NCBI RefSeq assembly: GCF_004361855.1
Contig: NZ_SNWQ01000021.1
Span: forward strand, 98,380 to 162,379
DNA length: 64,000 nucleotides
Reading direction: 5' to 3'
DNA from: Kribbella caucasensis
Lineage (GTDB): Bacteria > Actinomycetota > Actinomycetes > Propionibacteriales > Kribbellaceae
The position numbers and the translations under genes are program-made. The notes under the pieces were generated by a model. That model saw nothing but the letters and a program-made list of their open reading frames with translations. It searched no databases and was not told the origin of the DNA. The first letter of the stretch is position 1, and each line of letters begins with the position of its first letter. Below, piece after piece: positions 24,868-33,251 of this stretch.

Positions 24868-26063
24868 TGTCACAAATTGGCAGCGCGAGCATCCTGCATG
24901 CCGACCTGGACGCCTTCTACGCGTCGGTCGAGCAGCGGGATGACCCACGCCTGCGTGGCCGGCCGGTGATCGTCGGCGCCGGCGTGGTGCTCGCCTGCAG
25001 CTACGAGGCGAAGGCGTTCGGCGTGCGCACCGCGATGAACGGTGGGCAGGCGTTCCGCCGGTGCCCCCAGGCGATCGTGGTCCAGCCGCGGATGTCGGCG
25101 TACTCCGAGGCGAGCAAGGCCGTTTTCAAGGTGTTCGAGGACACCACCCCGCTGGTGGAGGGGATCTCGATCGACGAGGCCTTCCTCGACGTCGGCGGGC
25201 TGCGCCGGATCGCCGGGGAGCCGGTGGAGATCGCCCGGCGGCTGCGAGCCGAAGTACTGGAGCGGGTGGGCCTGCCGATCACGGTCGGGGTGGCGCGGAC
25301 GAAGTTCCTGGCCAAGGTCGCGAGCGGGGTGGCGAAGCCGGACGGGTTGCTGGTGGTGCCGCCGGATCAGGAGCTGGAGTTCCTGCATCCGTTGGCGGTC
25401 GAGCGATTGTGGGGCGTCGGCGAGGTGACCGCCGAGAAGCTGCGCACCCGTGGGCTCACCAAGGTCGGGGATATCGCGATGCTCCCCGAGGCGGCGCTGA
25501 TCGCGATGCTCGGGCGCGCGTCGGGGCGGCACCTGCACGCCCTCGCGCACAACCGCGATCCACGCCCGATCGAGGTCGGCCGGCGGCGCCGGTCCATCGG
25601 TTCACAACGCGCGCTCGGCCGATCCCCGAAGTCGGCGGCGACGCTGGACGCCGTGCTGGCCGGCCTGGTCGACCGGGTGACGCGACGGATGCGGTCGGCG
25701 GGCAGGGCCGGTCGGACGGTCACGTTGCGGCTGCGGTTCGACGACTTCAGCCGCGCGACCCGGTCCCATACGTTGCCTCAGGCAACCGGTCAGACCCGGG
25801 CCATCCTGGTCACCGCGCGCTCCCTGATGGCGACCGCGCGCCCGCTGATCGAGCGCCAGGGCATCACCATGGTCGGTATCTCGGTCGCCAATCTGGAGAA
25901 CGAGTCGACCGTGCAGCTCGCGCTCCCCTTCGACAAGGCCAGCAACAACGAGCTCGACAGCGCCCTCGACCACGTCCGCGACAAGTACGGCACCAACGCC
26001 ATCACCCGCGGCATCCTGCTCGGTCGCGACCAGGGCCTCACCGTACCGATGCTCCCGGACTGA
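24867..26063 (+). CDS. dinB: DNA polymerase IV (Y family)
   Basis: Error-prone translesion polymerase acting at stalled forks. The 398-residue protein has the metal-binding HADLDAFYASVEQRDDP motif (11-27), the catalytic SIDE (101-104) in EGISIDEAFLDV, the GVARTKFLAKVAS segment, helix-hairpin-helix thumb (LWGVGEVTAEKLRTRGL) and little-finger domain. No beta-clamp QLxLF motif is clear, but VQLALPF near residue 353 is a good candidate. The GTG at 24867 is preferred because the LexA box covers the upstream alternative, giving a leaderless or near-leaderless transcript. Confidence 0.92.
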   Translation: MSQIGSASILHADLDAFYASVEQRDDPRLRGRPVIVGAGVVLACSYEAKAFGVRTAMNGGQAFRRCPQAIVVQPRMSAYSEASKAVFKVFEDTTPLVEGISIDEAFLDVGGLRRIAGEPVEIARRLRAEVLERVGLPITVGVARTKFLAKVASGVAKPDGLLVVPPDQELEFLHPLAVERLWGVGEVTAEKLRTRGLTKVGDIAMLPEAALIAMLGRASGRHLHALAHNRDPRPIEVGRRRRSIGSQRALGRSPKSAATLDAVLAGLVDRVTRRMRSAGRAGRTVTLRLRFDDFSRATRSHTLPQATGQTRAILVTARSLMATARPLIERQGITMVGISVANLENESTVQLALPFDKASNNELDSALDHVRDKYGTNAITRGILLGRDQGLTVPMLPD

Positions 26064-26080
26064 CGCCGATGAACAGGGAA

Positions 26081-26731
26081 TCAAGATCGGGGGTAGCCGA
26101 TCTCGGCGATGTCCTCTTTGAGGTCGGGGAGGCGGCGGTCGGGGTTGAGGGAGGTGACGACGTACTCCGTGAGGGGCATCAGGGCGTAGACGTGACGGAT
26201 GGCGTCCAGGTCGAGGGCGGTTTCGTAGTAGTCCTCGGCGAAGGTGAGGTAGGCCTCGGGACCGTCGGTGAGGAGTTCGAAGAGGGTGTCGGCGCCGTCG
26301 CTGGCGTCCGACGGGACGGGGCCGCAGGTCCAGGCGGAATCGGAGGTGGAGCGCCAGAAACAGACCGTGGCGTTGAGGATTCCGTCCTCGTCGCGGAAGG
26401 CCGGCTCGTCGCGCGCGGAGTGGAAGTGGGGTGGCAGGCCGTCGAGCAGGCCGGGCCAGAGTTCGCCGTCGTTGGCGTACGGCGACATCGGGGACTCGTG
26501 GGCGAATCCTCGGGCGAAGGCGCCATCCGGTGAGAAGACAATCGAGTACGCGTCGCCGGAGCCGTTGTCCATCAGGGCCGCCTCCTCGGTGGCCGACCAG
26601 CGCGCGTCGAAGACGTAGTACCGGGACTCGGGTTCCTCACAGAGGATCAGGTCCAGTACTGCGAGGGCGCGGCTGACCCGGCGAACGGTGGAGAGGTCGG
26701 GCAGTCGACGGATCACTTCGTGAACGGACAC
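26081..26731 (-). CDS. Unrecognised 216-residue acidic protein
   Basis: No family recognised. The product is rich in Asp/Glu/aromatics, with no signal peptide or membrane segment. Notable segments are ARWSATEEAALMDNGSGDAY and DELWPGLLDGLPPHFHSARDEP-like stretches, suggesting a soluble alpha/beta fold as in many SMI1/KNR4-style immunity-like or uncharacterised actinobacterial proteins (weak guess). GTG 26731 is used because upstream in-frame codons encode a Pro/Arg-rich non-protein-like leader. It lies 17 bases downstream of the Ser/Thr kinase gene in the same direction, so the two may share a transcript. Confidence 0.6.
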   Translation of the reverse strand: MSVHEVIRRLPDLSTVRRVSRALAVLDLILCEEPESRYYVFDARWSATEEAALMDNGSGDAYSIVFSPDGAFARGFAHESPMSPYANDGELWPGLLDGLPPHFHSARDEPAFRDEDGILNATVCFWRSTSDSAWTCGPVPSDASDGADTLFELLTDGPEAYLTFAEDYYETALDLDAIRHVYALMPLTEYVVTSLNPDRRLPDLKEDIAEIGYPRS

Positions 26732-26748
26732 GTGACTATCCAAGCGGG

Positions 26749-28200
26749 TCAGGGACTCAGGTCGTGCAGGCGGGCTGCGTACCAGGTGAGGGCGGCGCGG
26801 AGTTCGGCGTACAGGCGGGCTCGGCGGGACGACGAGAGTTCGTGACCGACGGGGTAGATGCGGTGGGCGCCGTGATGACGACGCCTGGACACCGGGAGGT
26901 CGCCGGGTGGTGCGTGGAACCAGATGACGAGCCAGGGGCGTCGGAGGTCGCCGGCGATGCGGAGGCGGGCGATTGCGGCCCATGGGACGTTGCCGGTTCG
27001 TGATCCTCTGGTGATCGTCAGACCTTCGGCGGTCAGTTGGAGGCGGACCCTTCGGCGCAAAGCGAGACGGCCGCGGGTGATCGCGATCCACCAGGCCGCG
27101 GGGCAGACGATCAGGGAGAACCACGCCGCGATCGGTTCGTTGGCGGTGGCCTGTGCCGAGGAGGCTTCGCCTGCGGACAGGGCCACGACGGTGGCAATCG
27201 CCGCGATCACCGCTGGGCGGGCGCGGGTGGTGACGAAGGTCGTCCCACCGACGGGCGGCGGCTCCACGATCACGGGCTGACTGACCGGAGGGTGGTGGAT
27301 TGGAACAGGCTCGACAGGTGGCCTGTCGAGCAAGGTAGGAGGCAAAGGCGGCGGTGCGGCAGGTGGTGGCGGTGCGATGAGGGTGCCCGCAGCCGGCATC
27401 GTTGTGGTGCTGACCGGCTCCAGTTGCTGGAGGACGTCTTGAGGTGTGGGGCGGGCTTCGGGGTTTCGGGTCAGGCAGCGGTGGACGATGGTGTCCAATC
27501 CGTCAACCAGGACAGGGATTCGTGGCTCTTCGTGCACCACGCGATGCGCCAACGCGGCCACTGGTCCACTGCCGAATGGGCCGTGCCCGGTCGCGGCGTA
27601 CACGACGACGGCGCCGAACGAGAACATGTCCGACGCCGGTCCGACCGCGGCTCCGGTGATCTGTTCCGGCGACAAGTAGCCGGGGGTGCCGATCACGAGA
27701 CCTGTCGCGGTCAGGCTCACGTCTTCGAGTGCGCGGGCGATGCCGAAGTCGATCACGCGCGGGCCGTTGTCGGTGAGCACGATGTTCGACGGCTTCAGAT
27801 CACGATGGACCACTCCACACCGGTGGATCGCGAGCAGGGCCTCGGCCAGCCCCGCGGCCACATACCGCAGTCCGCCCGCCGCCAACGGACCATGGGCTTC
27901 CACCGCCTGCTGCAAGGTGGGACCAGGCAGGTACTCGGTCGCCAGCCAAGGACGCTCACCAAGCGGATCCGCATCGACGACAGCGGCCGTGAAGGCACCG
28001 CTCACCTTCCGCGCCGCCTCGATCTCGCGCGCGAAGCGGGCCCGGAATCGGTCGTCACCGCCGAGTGCCCCGCGCACCACCTTGACCGCGACCAGCCGTC
28101 CACCCGGCGACTTGGCCAGGTAGACGGCACCCATCGCACCCCGACCGAGCCGCCCCTGCACCACGAACGGACCGATCTTCACCGGATCGTCGTCCTGCAC
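26749..28200 (-). CDS. Serine/threonine protein kinase, membrane-anchored with C-terminal PH-like domain
   Basis: A 483-residue PknB-type kinase. Residues about 10-260 are the catalytic domain: GRLGRGAMGAVYLA (P-loop), VAVKVV (Lys), HRDLKPSN (catalytic loop), DFGIA, and GTPGYLSPEQ. A Pro-rich linker (about 275-325) leads to two hydrophobic segments (about 333-350 and 360-378). A soluble C-terminal domain then begins VRLQLTAEGLTITRGSRTGN, which resembles bacterial PH-like domains and would be cytosolic if both helices span the membrane. GTG 28200 has a gggaggg ribosome-binding site. Substrates are unknown. Confidence 0.88.
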   Translation of the reverse strand: MQDDDPVKIGPFVVQGRLGRGAMGAVYLAKSPGGRLVAVKVVRGALGGDDRFRARFAREIEAARKVSGAFTAAVVDADPLGERPWLATEYLPGPTLQQAVEAHGPLAAGGLRYVAAGLAEALLAIHRCGVVHRDLKPSNIVLTDNGPRVIDFGIARALEDVSLTATGLVIGTPGYLSPEQITGAAVGPASDMFSFGAVVVYAATGHGPFGSGPVAALAHRVVHEEPRIPVLVDGLDTIVHRCLTRNPEARPTPQDVLQQLEPVSTTTMPAAGTLIAPPPPAAPPPLPPTLLDRPPVEPVPIHHPPVSQPVIVEPPPVGGTTFVTTRARPAVIAAIATVVALSAGEASSAQATANEPIAAWFSLIVCPAAWWIAITRGRLALRRRVRLQLTAEGLTITRGSRTGNVPWAAIARLRIAGDLRRPWLVIWFHAPPGDLPVSRRRHHGAHRIYPVGHELSSSRRARLYAELRAALTWYAARLHDLSP

Positions 28201-28209
28201 CTGCGCCCT

Positions 28210-28230
28210 CCCTCGGGTCGCGACCGAGGG
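28210..28230 (-). terminator. Hairpin between DUF5063 and kinase genes
   Basis: CCCTCGG (28210-28216) and CCGAGGG (28224-28230) pair around a 7-base loop in the 47-base gap. It may end the dnaX-recR transcript, or it may merely precede the kinase ribosome-binding site. Confidence 0.45.
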
Positions 28231-28247
28231 CTCAGGTTACCTGTGAC

Positions 28248-28910
28248 TCAGCGGCGTTGGACTGCCTCTTCGGCGACCTCGACCAGCTCGCGATCCGTGG
28301 CCTCGGTCTCGGCGTCGTGGGCCGGTTCCAGGCGATCGTGAGCGATCAGGGACTGGACGGCACGCAGTACTGCGCTCGCGGCCGCGCCCCACGTGGACAC
28401 GTAGGAGAACTGCCACCACCACAGCGCCTCGACGATCCGGCCCTCCTCGTAATGGGCCAAGCCGTGGACGAGATCCTGGGCGATCGCGGTCAGGTCGTCG
28501 GACAGCCGGTTCACGGTGATCTCCGGCGGCGCGGCGTACGGGTCGAAGACCTCGGCGTACTCGTCCAGGCCCTCGAACAGGATGGCGAGCCGGTCCCGCA
28601 TCGCGTCCAGGTCCGGGTCCGGACCCGCGTCGCTCTCGAACCGCTCCTCCGGGACGAAGTCCTCGAAAGCGCCGAGCCGGCCGCCGGCAAGCAGCAACTG
28701 GCTCACCTCGAGCAGCAGGTACGGCAGCGAGGCGAGGCCCTCGTCGACCCCGTCCTCATCGGGTTGCCCGGCGATGTCGCGGACCGAGATCAGGAAGCTC
28801 CGCACCTGGTCGGCGATCTGCTCGGCGAACTCGGCCAGGTCGTCCGCGTCGGTCCCCAGTGCCCGTTCGGCTATGTCCACGCTGCCCGCTTTGTCGGTGG
28901 TATCAGTCAT
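28248..28910 (-). CDS. DUF5063-family protein
   Basis: A 220-residue acidic, mostly helical protein. Its sequence (LAEFAEQIADQVRSFLISVR near the start; ALWWWQFSYVSTWGAAASAVLRAVQ, split, near the end) and its position right after recR match the DUF5063 family, which is conserved at this place in many actinobacteria and has no known function. ATG 28910 overlaps the recR stop by 8 bases, so it is translated with recR. Conserved linkage suggests a recombination- or replication-linked role, but nothing catalytic is visible. Confidence 0.72.
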   Translation of the reverse strand: MTDTTDKAGSVDIAERALGTDADDLAEFAEQIADQVRSFLISVRDIAGQPDEDGVDEGLASLPYLLLEVSQLLLAGGRLGAFEDFVPEERFESDAGPDPDLDAMRDRLAILFEGLDEYAEVFDPYAAPPEITVNRLSDDLTAIAQDLVHGLAHYEEGRIVEALWWWQFSYVSTWGAAASAVLRAVQSLIAHDRLEPAHDAETEATDRELVEVAEEAVQRR

Positions 28911-29502
28911 CGATCGATCGTCGCCCTTCAAACGCCCGTCCGAGTGTGACCTCGTCGGCGTACTCGAGGTCACCGCCTACAGGTAGTCCACTGGCCAAAC
29001 GGGTGACGCGCAACCCCATGGGCCGGAGCAACCGGCTCAGATAGGTGGCGGTCGCCTCACCCTCCAGGTTCGGGTCGGTGGCCAGGATGATCTCGGTGAC
29101 CTCACCGCTGGCCAGCCGCTGCATCAGTTCCCGGATCCGCAACTCGTCCGGCCCGATGCCCTCGATCGGCGAGATCGCGCCGCCGAGCACGTGGTACCGG
29201 CCGCGGAACTCGCGGGTCCGCTCGATCGCAACCACGTCCTTGGCCTCCTCGACCACGCAGATCAGCGCGAGGTCGCGGCGCGGGTCGCGGCAGATCCGGC
29301 ACTGCGTCTCCTCCGAGACGTTGCCGCAGATCTCGCAGAACTTGACCTTCTCCTTCACCTGCACCAGCACGTGGGCGAGCCTGCGGACGTCGGTCTCGTC
29401 CGCGGCGAGCAGGTGGAACGCGATCCGCTGGGCGGACTTCGGACCGACGCCGGGGAGCCGGCCGAGCTCGTCGATGAGGTCCTGGACGGCCCCCTCGTAC
29501 AC
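28903..29502 (-). CDS. recR: Recombination protein RecR
   Basis: RecR works with RecF/RecO to load RecA at single-stranded gaps. The 199-residue product has the N-terminal helix-hairpin-helix LGRLPGVGPKSAQRIAFHLL, the four-cysteine zinc finger CEICGNVSEETQCRIC, a Toprim domain (ICVVEEAKDVVAIERT; ATDPNLEGEATATYL) and the C-terminal Walker-like tail. The GTG at 29502 is chosen because it gives VYEGAVQDLIDELGRLPG, the family N-terminus, two bases after the ybaB stop. Confidence 0.95.
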   Translation of the reverse strand: MYEGAVQDLIDELGRLPGVGPKSAQRIAFHLLAADETDVRRLAHVLVQVKEKVKFCEICGNVSEETQCRICRDPRRDLALICVVEEAKDVVAIERTREFRGRYHVLGGAISPIEGIGPDELRIRELMQRLASGEVTEIILATDPNLEGEATATYLSRLLRPMGLRVTRLASGLPVGGDLEYADEVTLGRAFEGRRSIDD

Positions 29503-29503
29503 G

Positions 29504-29977
29504 TCAGCCCGGGTTCTGACCGGACGGACCGGTCGTGCCACCCGGGTTCGCGAACCCGATCCCAGGACCGCCCACCGGGCCGTCCGAACCGCCTGCACCG
29601 CCCGCATCGAGGCCCGGCAGGCCACCGCCGAGACCCGGAAGGCCGCCACCGAGACCGCCGGCCAGCGGGCCCATCGCCCGGGCCGCGACCTCCTTGGCGT
29701 TCTCCGAGGCGTCCCGGACGGCGGCGACGATCAGGTCGGCCAGCGTCTCGGTGTCGTCGGGGTCGACCGCCTGCGGGTTGATGGTCAGGCTGAGCAGCTC
29801 GCCGGTACCGGAAACCAGCGCGGTCACCAGGCCACCGCCCGCGGTGCCCTCGACCTCCTGGTTCTCCAGGTTGGCCTGCGCCTCCATCAGCTGGTTCTGC
29901 ATCTCCTGCGCCTGCGCCAGCAGCGCGGACATGTCGAAACCACCGGCCCCGCCCTGCGCACCGCCACCGTCGAACAC
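29504..29977 (-). CDS. YbaB/EbfC nucleoid-associated protein
   Basis: Small DNA-binding protein found between dnaX and recR in most bacteria; it binds DNA as a dimer shaped like tweezers. The 157-residue product has the core MSALLAQAQEMQNQLMEAQANL and LSLTINPQAVDPDDTETLADLI. It differs from the E. coli form by a Gly-rich N-terminal leader and a 50-residue Gly/Pro-rich tail (about 105-157), usual in actinobacteria. GTG 29977 has a gggaga ribosome-binding site; ATG 29932 is an alternative start. Confidence 0.9.
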   Translation of the reverse strand: MFDGGGAQGGAGGFDMSALLAQAQEMQNQLMEAQANLENQEVEGTAGGGLVTALVSGTGELLSLTINPQAVDPDDTETLADLIVAAVRDASENAKEVAARAMGPLAGGLGGGLPGLGGGLPGLDAGGAGGSDGPVGGPGIGFANPGGTTGPSGQNPG

Positions 29978-30454
29978 CGCGATCTCCCGTCGGACTGCCT
30001 TTCGCTTGGCCCCGAGCCTAGCCGGTCCGCCGGGCAACCCCACCGGGAGGCGGCACCGGGAAGGAAACCGATGAGTCTCCCAAGCCTTATCCACAGGTTG
30101 TGGACATCCAATTCCACACCTTGTGGGCGATCCCCGTACGCCGCCACGTGACACGGTCGCGCCCCGATAACCACAACCCAACCGCCCACCTGTGGAAGAC
30201 ACCCGCCACTTTGGGCACCCGCCGGGTGTCATCGAGGGGGAAACGTGACTGGCCGGTGCCCAAGGTCGCGCCCGGCACGTCGGCCGGGCCAGGCGTGCCT
30301 GCAGATGGTCCGGGGAGAGTTCTTCGCGGTGACCGGGGAGAGGATTTGGCTCAGGACGGTCAGGAACCCGCCCCGAACGCCGAACGCCACGAACGCCGAG
30401 CATGCCGAGCACGCCGAGCAGCCGAGCACGGCTTGCCTCGTGGGTGGCGGTGGA
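29978..30454. other. 477-base gap between ybaB and dnaX with DnaA-like boxes and tandem repeats
   Basis: No convincing gene. TTATCCACA (30087-30095) matches the DnaA-box consensus and is followed in inverted orientation by TGTGGACAT (30099-30107, one mismatch), together forming a TCCACA-GGT-TGTGGA repeat. More TGTGG/CCACA motifs lie at 30113-30125 and 30187-30195. At 30374-30428 short direct repeats occur: CGAACGC three times, then GCCGAGCA four times. The region probably carries the ybaB-recR promoter. Confidence 0.55.
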
Positions 30455-33217
30455 TTAGGTGGGTTCTTCGGTGATGATCTGGGCGCCGAGGGTTTCGCGG
30501 AGGAGGTCGGTGTGGGACTTGGAGTCGTCTTCCAGCACCAGGTCGTCGTCGCCGATCGCCTCGGCTTCTTCCTCCGGGGAGAGCGGGGGTTCCTGGCTGT
30601 GGTGGGCGGGGACGCGTTTGGCCTGCTCGGCGGCGACGGCTGCCTCGGCGGCACGGCGCTTGCTGGCGGCCTGCCCGCGACGGTTCGCCATCGCGGGCTC
30701 AGGCGCCTGCGTTGCGGCCGCCGCCGAGGACGGGGCCGAGGTCGCCGAGGTCGTGCCGTTCGCCTGCTGACCGGCGTGAGCCTGTACGGCGGGGCTGGTG
30801 CCGGCGGTTTGGTCCGGGGCGTCCTGTACTGCGACTGCGGCGTGCTGTGCGTACGCGGCTGATCCGCCTGTCAGGTCGCCGCGTCCGGCTGACTGACCCG
30901 TTGTGTGCTGCGAGTCGGTGGGGGCGAGGCCAGCGTTAGCCGGGTGACCAGATCCGGAGATACCGGCCACGGACTGGGCTACACCCACTTGCCCTGCGCC
31001 AGGCTGACCTCCGCCGCCGGCGTGCCCCGTTCCGGACTCCTCGGTGCCGGGGCGTCCTCCGCCCACCTGGCCCGTTCGGGACTGCCCGGTGGGCTGTCCT
31101 CCGCTCGGCTGCCCCGCTCCGGACTGGCCGGCGCCGGGTTGTCCTTGGTCCGTCTGGCCGGGGGTAGGGGGCGTTGGGCCGGTGTCTGCGGAGCCAAAGT
31201 GTCCGGGAGCGTGATGTGACCTCGTGTCCGGGCCGCCTGCCGAGCCGGAGGTGGTGGGGTCCGCGGGAGCGGGGCCGCCGGTGGGGCCCGCGTTGGTGGG
31301 GGCTGGGGTGCTGGGGCCGGAGGTGCTGGGGGTGGGGCGGTCCCAGGAGGAGGGGGGTGGGGTGTTGGGGGGCGGCGGGGAGGTGTGGCCGGTGCCGGGG
31401 TCGGTGGAGGGGTCTACTACGGCTTCGACGCGGCGGTTGAGGCCGATGGTGTCGATCATCGCCTGGCGGAGGATCTCGTCGCTGCCGGAACGGGCGAAGC
31501 TCTCCCGGGCACCGGCGTTCACCAGTCCGAGGGTGAGGGTCTGGTCGTCGACGGCGATGACCTGGGCGTTCTGGCTGAGCATGATCCAGGCGAACCGGCG
31601 CTTCGCCTTCACCGCCTCGAGCACCTCTGGCCACAGCCGCCGGACATCCGCCAGGCCCATCGACCCGGCCGACACCGGAGCCGCCGCAGCAGCAGCCGGA
31701 GGAGTCACCGCGCCGGCTGGAGAGGCGGCCCGCGCGGGAGCCTCCGGAGAAGTTGAGGAAGGTGTTTGTGGAGTTGGGGCGACTGGTGTCGTCGACTCGT
31801 CGCCCCAGGCGCCGGTACGGCCGGTGCCCCCAGAGGACTGCGCAGGTGCGGAGCGATCGCCTGGCTGCTCGGTATCCGGTATCTGCGGGCCTGGGTGCGA
31901 CCGCGCAGGCGAGACGACCTCCGCGGCGGCCTGACCGACAGATGGCGCGGACTGCGCGACCGGCGCCGGTTGGGCTGACACCGCGGGCTGGGCAGGTTGC
32001 GACGCAAGGGGGACGGGTGGGGCTGGGGCGGGGCCACCAGTTCCGGAGCTGATGGTCAGGCGGCGTTCTAGGCGATCAAGCCGTGCCTGGATGCCGTTGG
32101 TGGAGTCGTCGGCGCCGGGGAGGAGGACCTTGGCGCAGATCAGTTCGAGTTGGAGGCGGGGGGCCGTCGCACCGCGCATTTCCAGCAGGCCGGCGGCGAC
32201 GATGTCGGCGGCCCGGGTGAGCTCGGCCGCGCCGATCCCCGCGGCCTGGGTCTGCAGCCGCTCGCCCTGGTCCTCGGCAACCTCGATCAGGCCCGAGGCG
32301 ACCGCATTCGGCACAGCCGACAAGACCACCAGGTCGCGCAGCCGCCGGAGCAGGTCCTCGGCGAAGCGCTTCGGGTCCTGTCCGGTCTCGATCACCTTCT
32401 CGATGGTCTCGAACACGGCCCGGCTGTCGTGCGCCGCGAACCCGTCCACGCACGCGTCGAGCAACGAGTCCGGCGTGAACCCGAGCAGCGCCACGGCCAG
32501 CTCGTACGTCACCCCATCGGGACCGGCACCGCCGATCAGCTGGTCGAGCACGCTCAGCGAATCGCGCACCGAACCGGCACCAGCGCGCACCACCAACGGC
32601 AGCACGGCCGGCGCGATCGCGACCCCCTCCGCCTCGCACAGCGTTGCCATGTAGTCGCCGAGCACCTTCGGCGGCACCAGCCGGAACGGGTAGTGATGGG
32701 TGCGGGACCGGATCGTCCCGATCACCTTGTCCGGTTCGGTGGTGGCGAAGATGAACTTCAGATGCGGCGGCGGCTCCTCGACGAGTTTCAGCAGGGCGTT
32801 GAAGCCCTGCGTGGTGACCATGTGGGCCTCGTCGATGATGTAGATCTTGTACCGGCTCTCGACCGGCGCGAAGAACGCTCGCTCACGCAGATCGCGCGCG
32901 TCGTCGACACCACCGTGCGACGCGGCGTCGATCTCGATCACGTCGATGCTGCCGGGACCGCCGCGGGCCAGGTCCGTACAGGACTTGCAGACGCCACACG
33001 GCTCGGCGATCGGGCCCTTCTCGCAGTTGATCGCGCGGGCCAGGATCCGGGCGCTGGTGGTCTTGCCGCAGCCGCGCGGCCCGGAGAACAGGTAGGCGTG
33101 GTTGACCCGGTTGTTGCTCAACGCGTTCCGCAGCGGGGCGGTGACATGGTCCTGCCCGATCACCTCGGCGAACGTGTCCGGGCGATACCGGCGGTACAGC
33201 GCAAGGGGTGCTTCCAC
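30455..33217 (-). CDS. dnaX: DNA polymerase III subunits gamma/tau
   Basis: ATPase of the clamp loader. The 920-residue protein has Walker A GPRGCGKT (46-53), a four-cysteine zinc module (Cys65, 74, 77, 80), DEAH-type Walker B (YIIDEAHMV) and the SRC-like sensor ATTEPDKVIGTIRSR. The domain III collar ends near residue 370. The remaining about 550 residues are very Pro/Gly/Ala/Gln-rich low-complexity sequence, apart from a conserved island (ADVRRLWPEVLEAVKAKRRF, about 530-610) for DnaE or helicase contacts. GTG 33217 gives the family start VEAPLALYRRYRP. No slippery frameshift site was seen, so only tau is predicted. Confidence 0.93.
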   Translation of the reverse strand: MEAPLALYRRYRPDTFAEVIGQDHVTAPLRNALSNNRVNHAYLFSGPRGCGKTTSARILARAINCEKGPIAEPCGVCKSCTDLARGGPGSIDVIEIDAASHGGVDDARDLRERAFFAPVESRYKIYIIDEAHMVTTQGFNALLKLVEEPPPHLKFIFATTEPDKVIGTIRSRTHHYPFRLVPPKVLGDYMATLCEAEGVAIAPAVLPLVVRAGAGSVRDSLSVLDQLIGGAGPDGVTYELAVALLGFTPDSLLDACVDGFAAHDSRAVFETIEKVIETGQDPKRFAEDLLRRLRDLVVLSAVPNAVASGLIEVAEDQGERLQTQAAGIGAAELTRAADIVAAGLLEMRGATAPRLQLELICAKVLLPGADDSTNGIQARLDRLERRLTISSGTGGPAPAPPVPLASQPAQPAVSAQPAPVAQSAPSVGQAAAEVVSPARSHPGPQIPDTEQPGDRSAPAQSSGGTGRTGAWGDESTTPVAPTPQTPSSTSPEAPARAASPAGAVTPPAAAAAAPVSAGSMGLADVRRLWPEVLEAVKAKRRFAWIMLSQNAQVIAVDDQTLTLGLVNAGARESFARSGSDEILRQAMIDTIGLNRRVEAVVDPSTDPGTGHTSPPPPNTPPPSSWDRPTPSTSGPSTPAPTNAGPTGGPAPADPTTSGSAGGPDTRSHHAPGHFGSADTGPTPPTPGQTDQGQPGAGQSGAGQPSGGQPTGQSRTGQVGGGRPGTEESGTGHAGGGGQPGAGQVGVAQSVAGISGSGHPANAGLAPTDSQHTTGQSAGRGDLTGGSAAYAQHAAVAVQDAPDQTAGTSPAVQAHAGQQANGTTSATSAPSSAAAATQAPEPAMANRRGQAASKRRAAEAAVAAEQAKRVPAHHSQEPPLSPEEEAEAIGDDDLVLEDDSKSHTDLLRETLGAQIITEEPT

Positions 33218-33251
33218 GACGGCCACCCTAGCGCCGAGGACCGACAAAACC

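Noticed and set aside
27037..28341. 434-codon plus-strand frame opposite the Ser/Thr kinase
   Set aside because: The minus-strand kinase has all catalytic motifs; the opposite frame is Arg/Gly-rich noise.
30374..30428. Short tandem repeats possibly forming a CRISPR array
   Set aside because: Units are only 7-8 bases without spacers; no cas genes nearby.
30455..33217. Programmed frameshift in dnaX producing a gamma form
   Set aside because: No A-rich slippery heptamer was found in this GC-rich gene.
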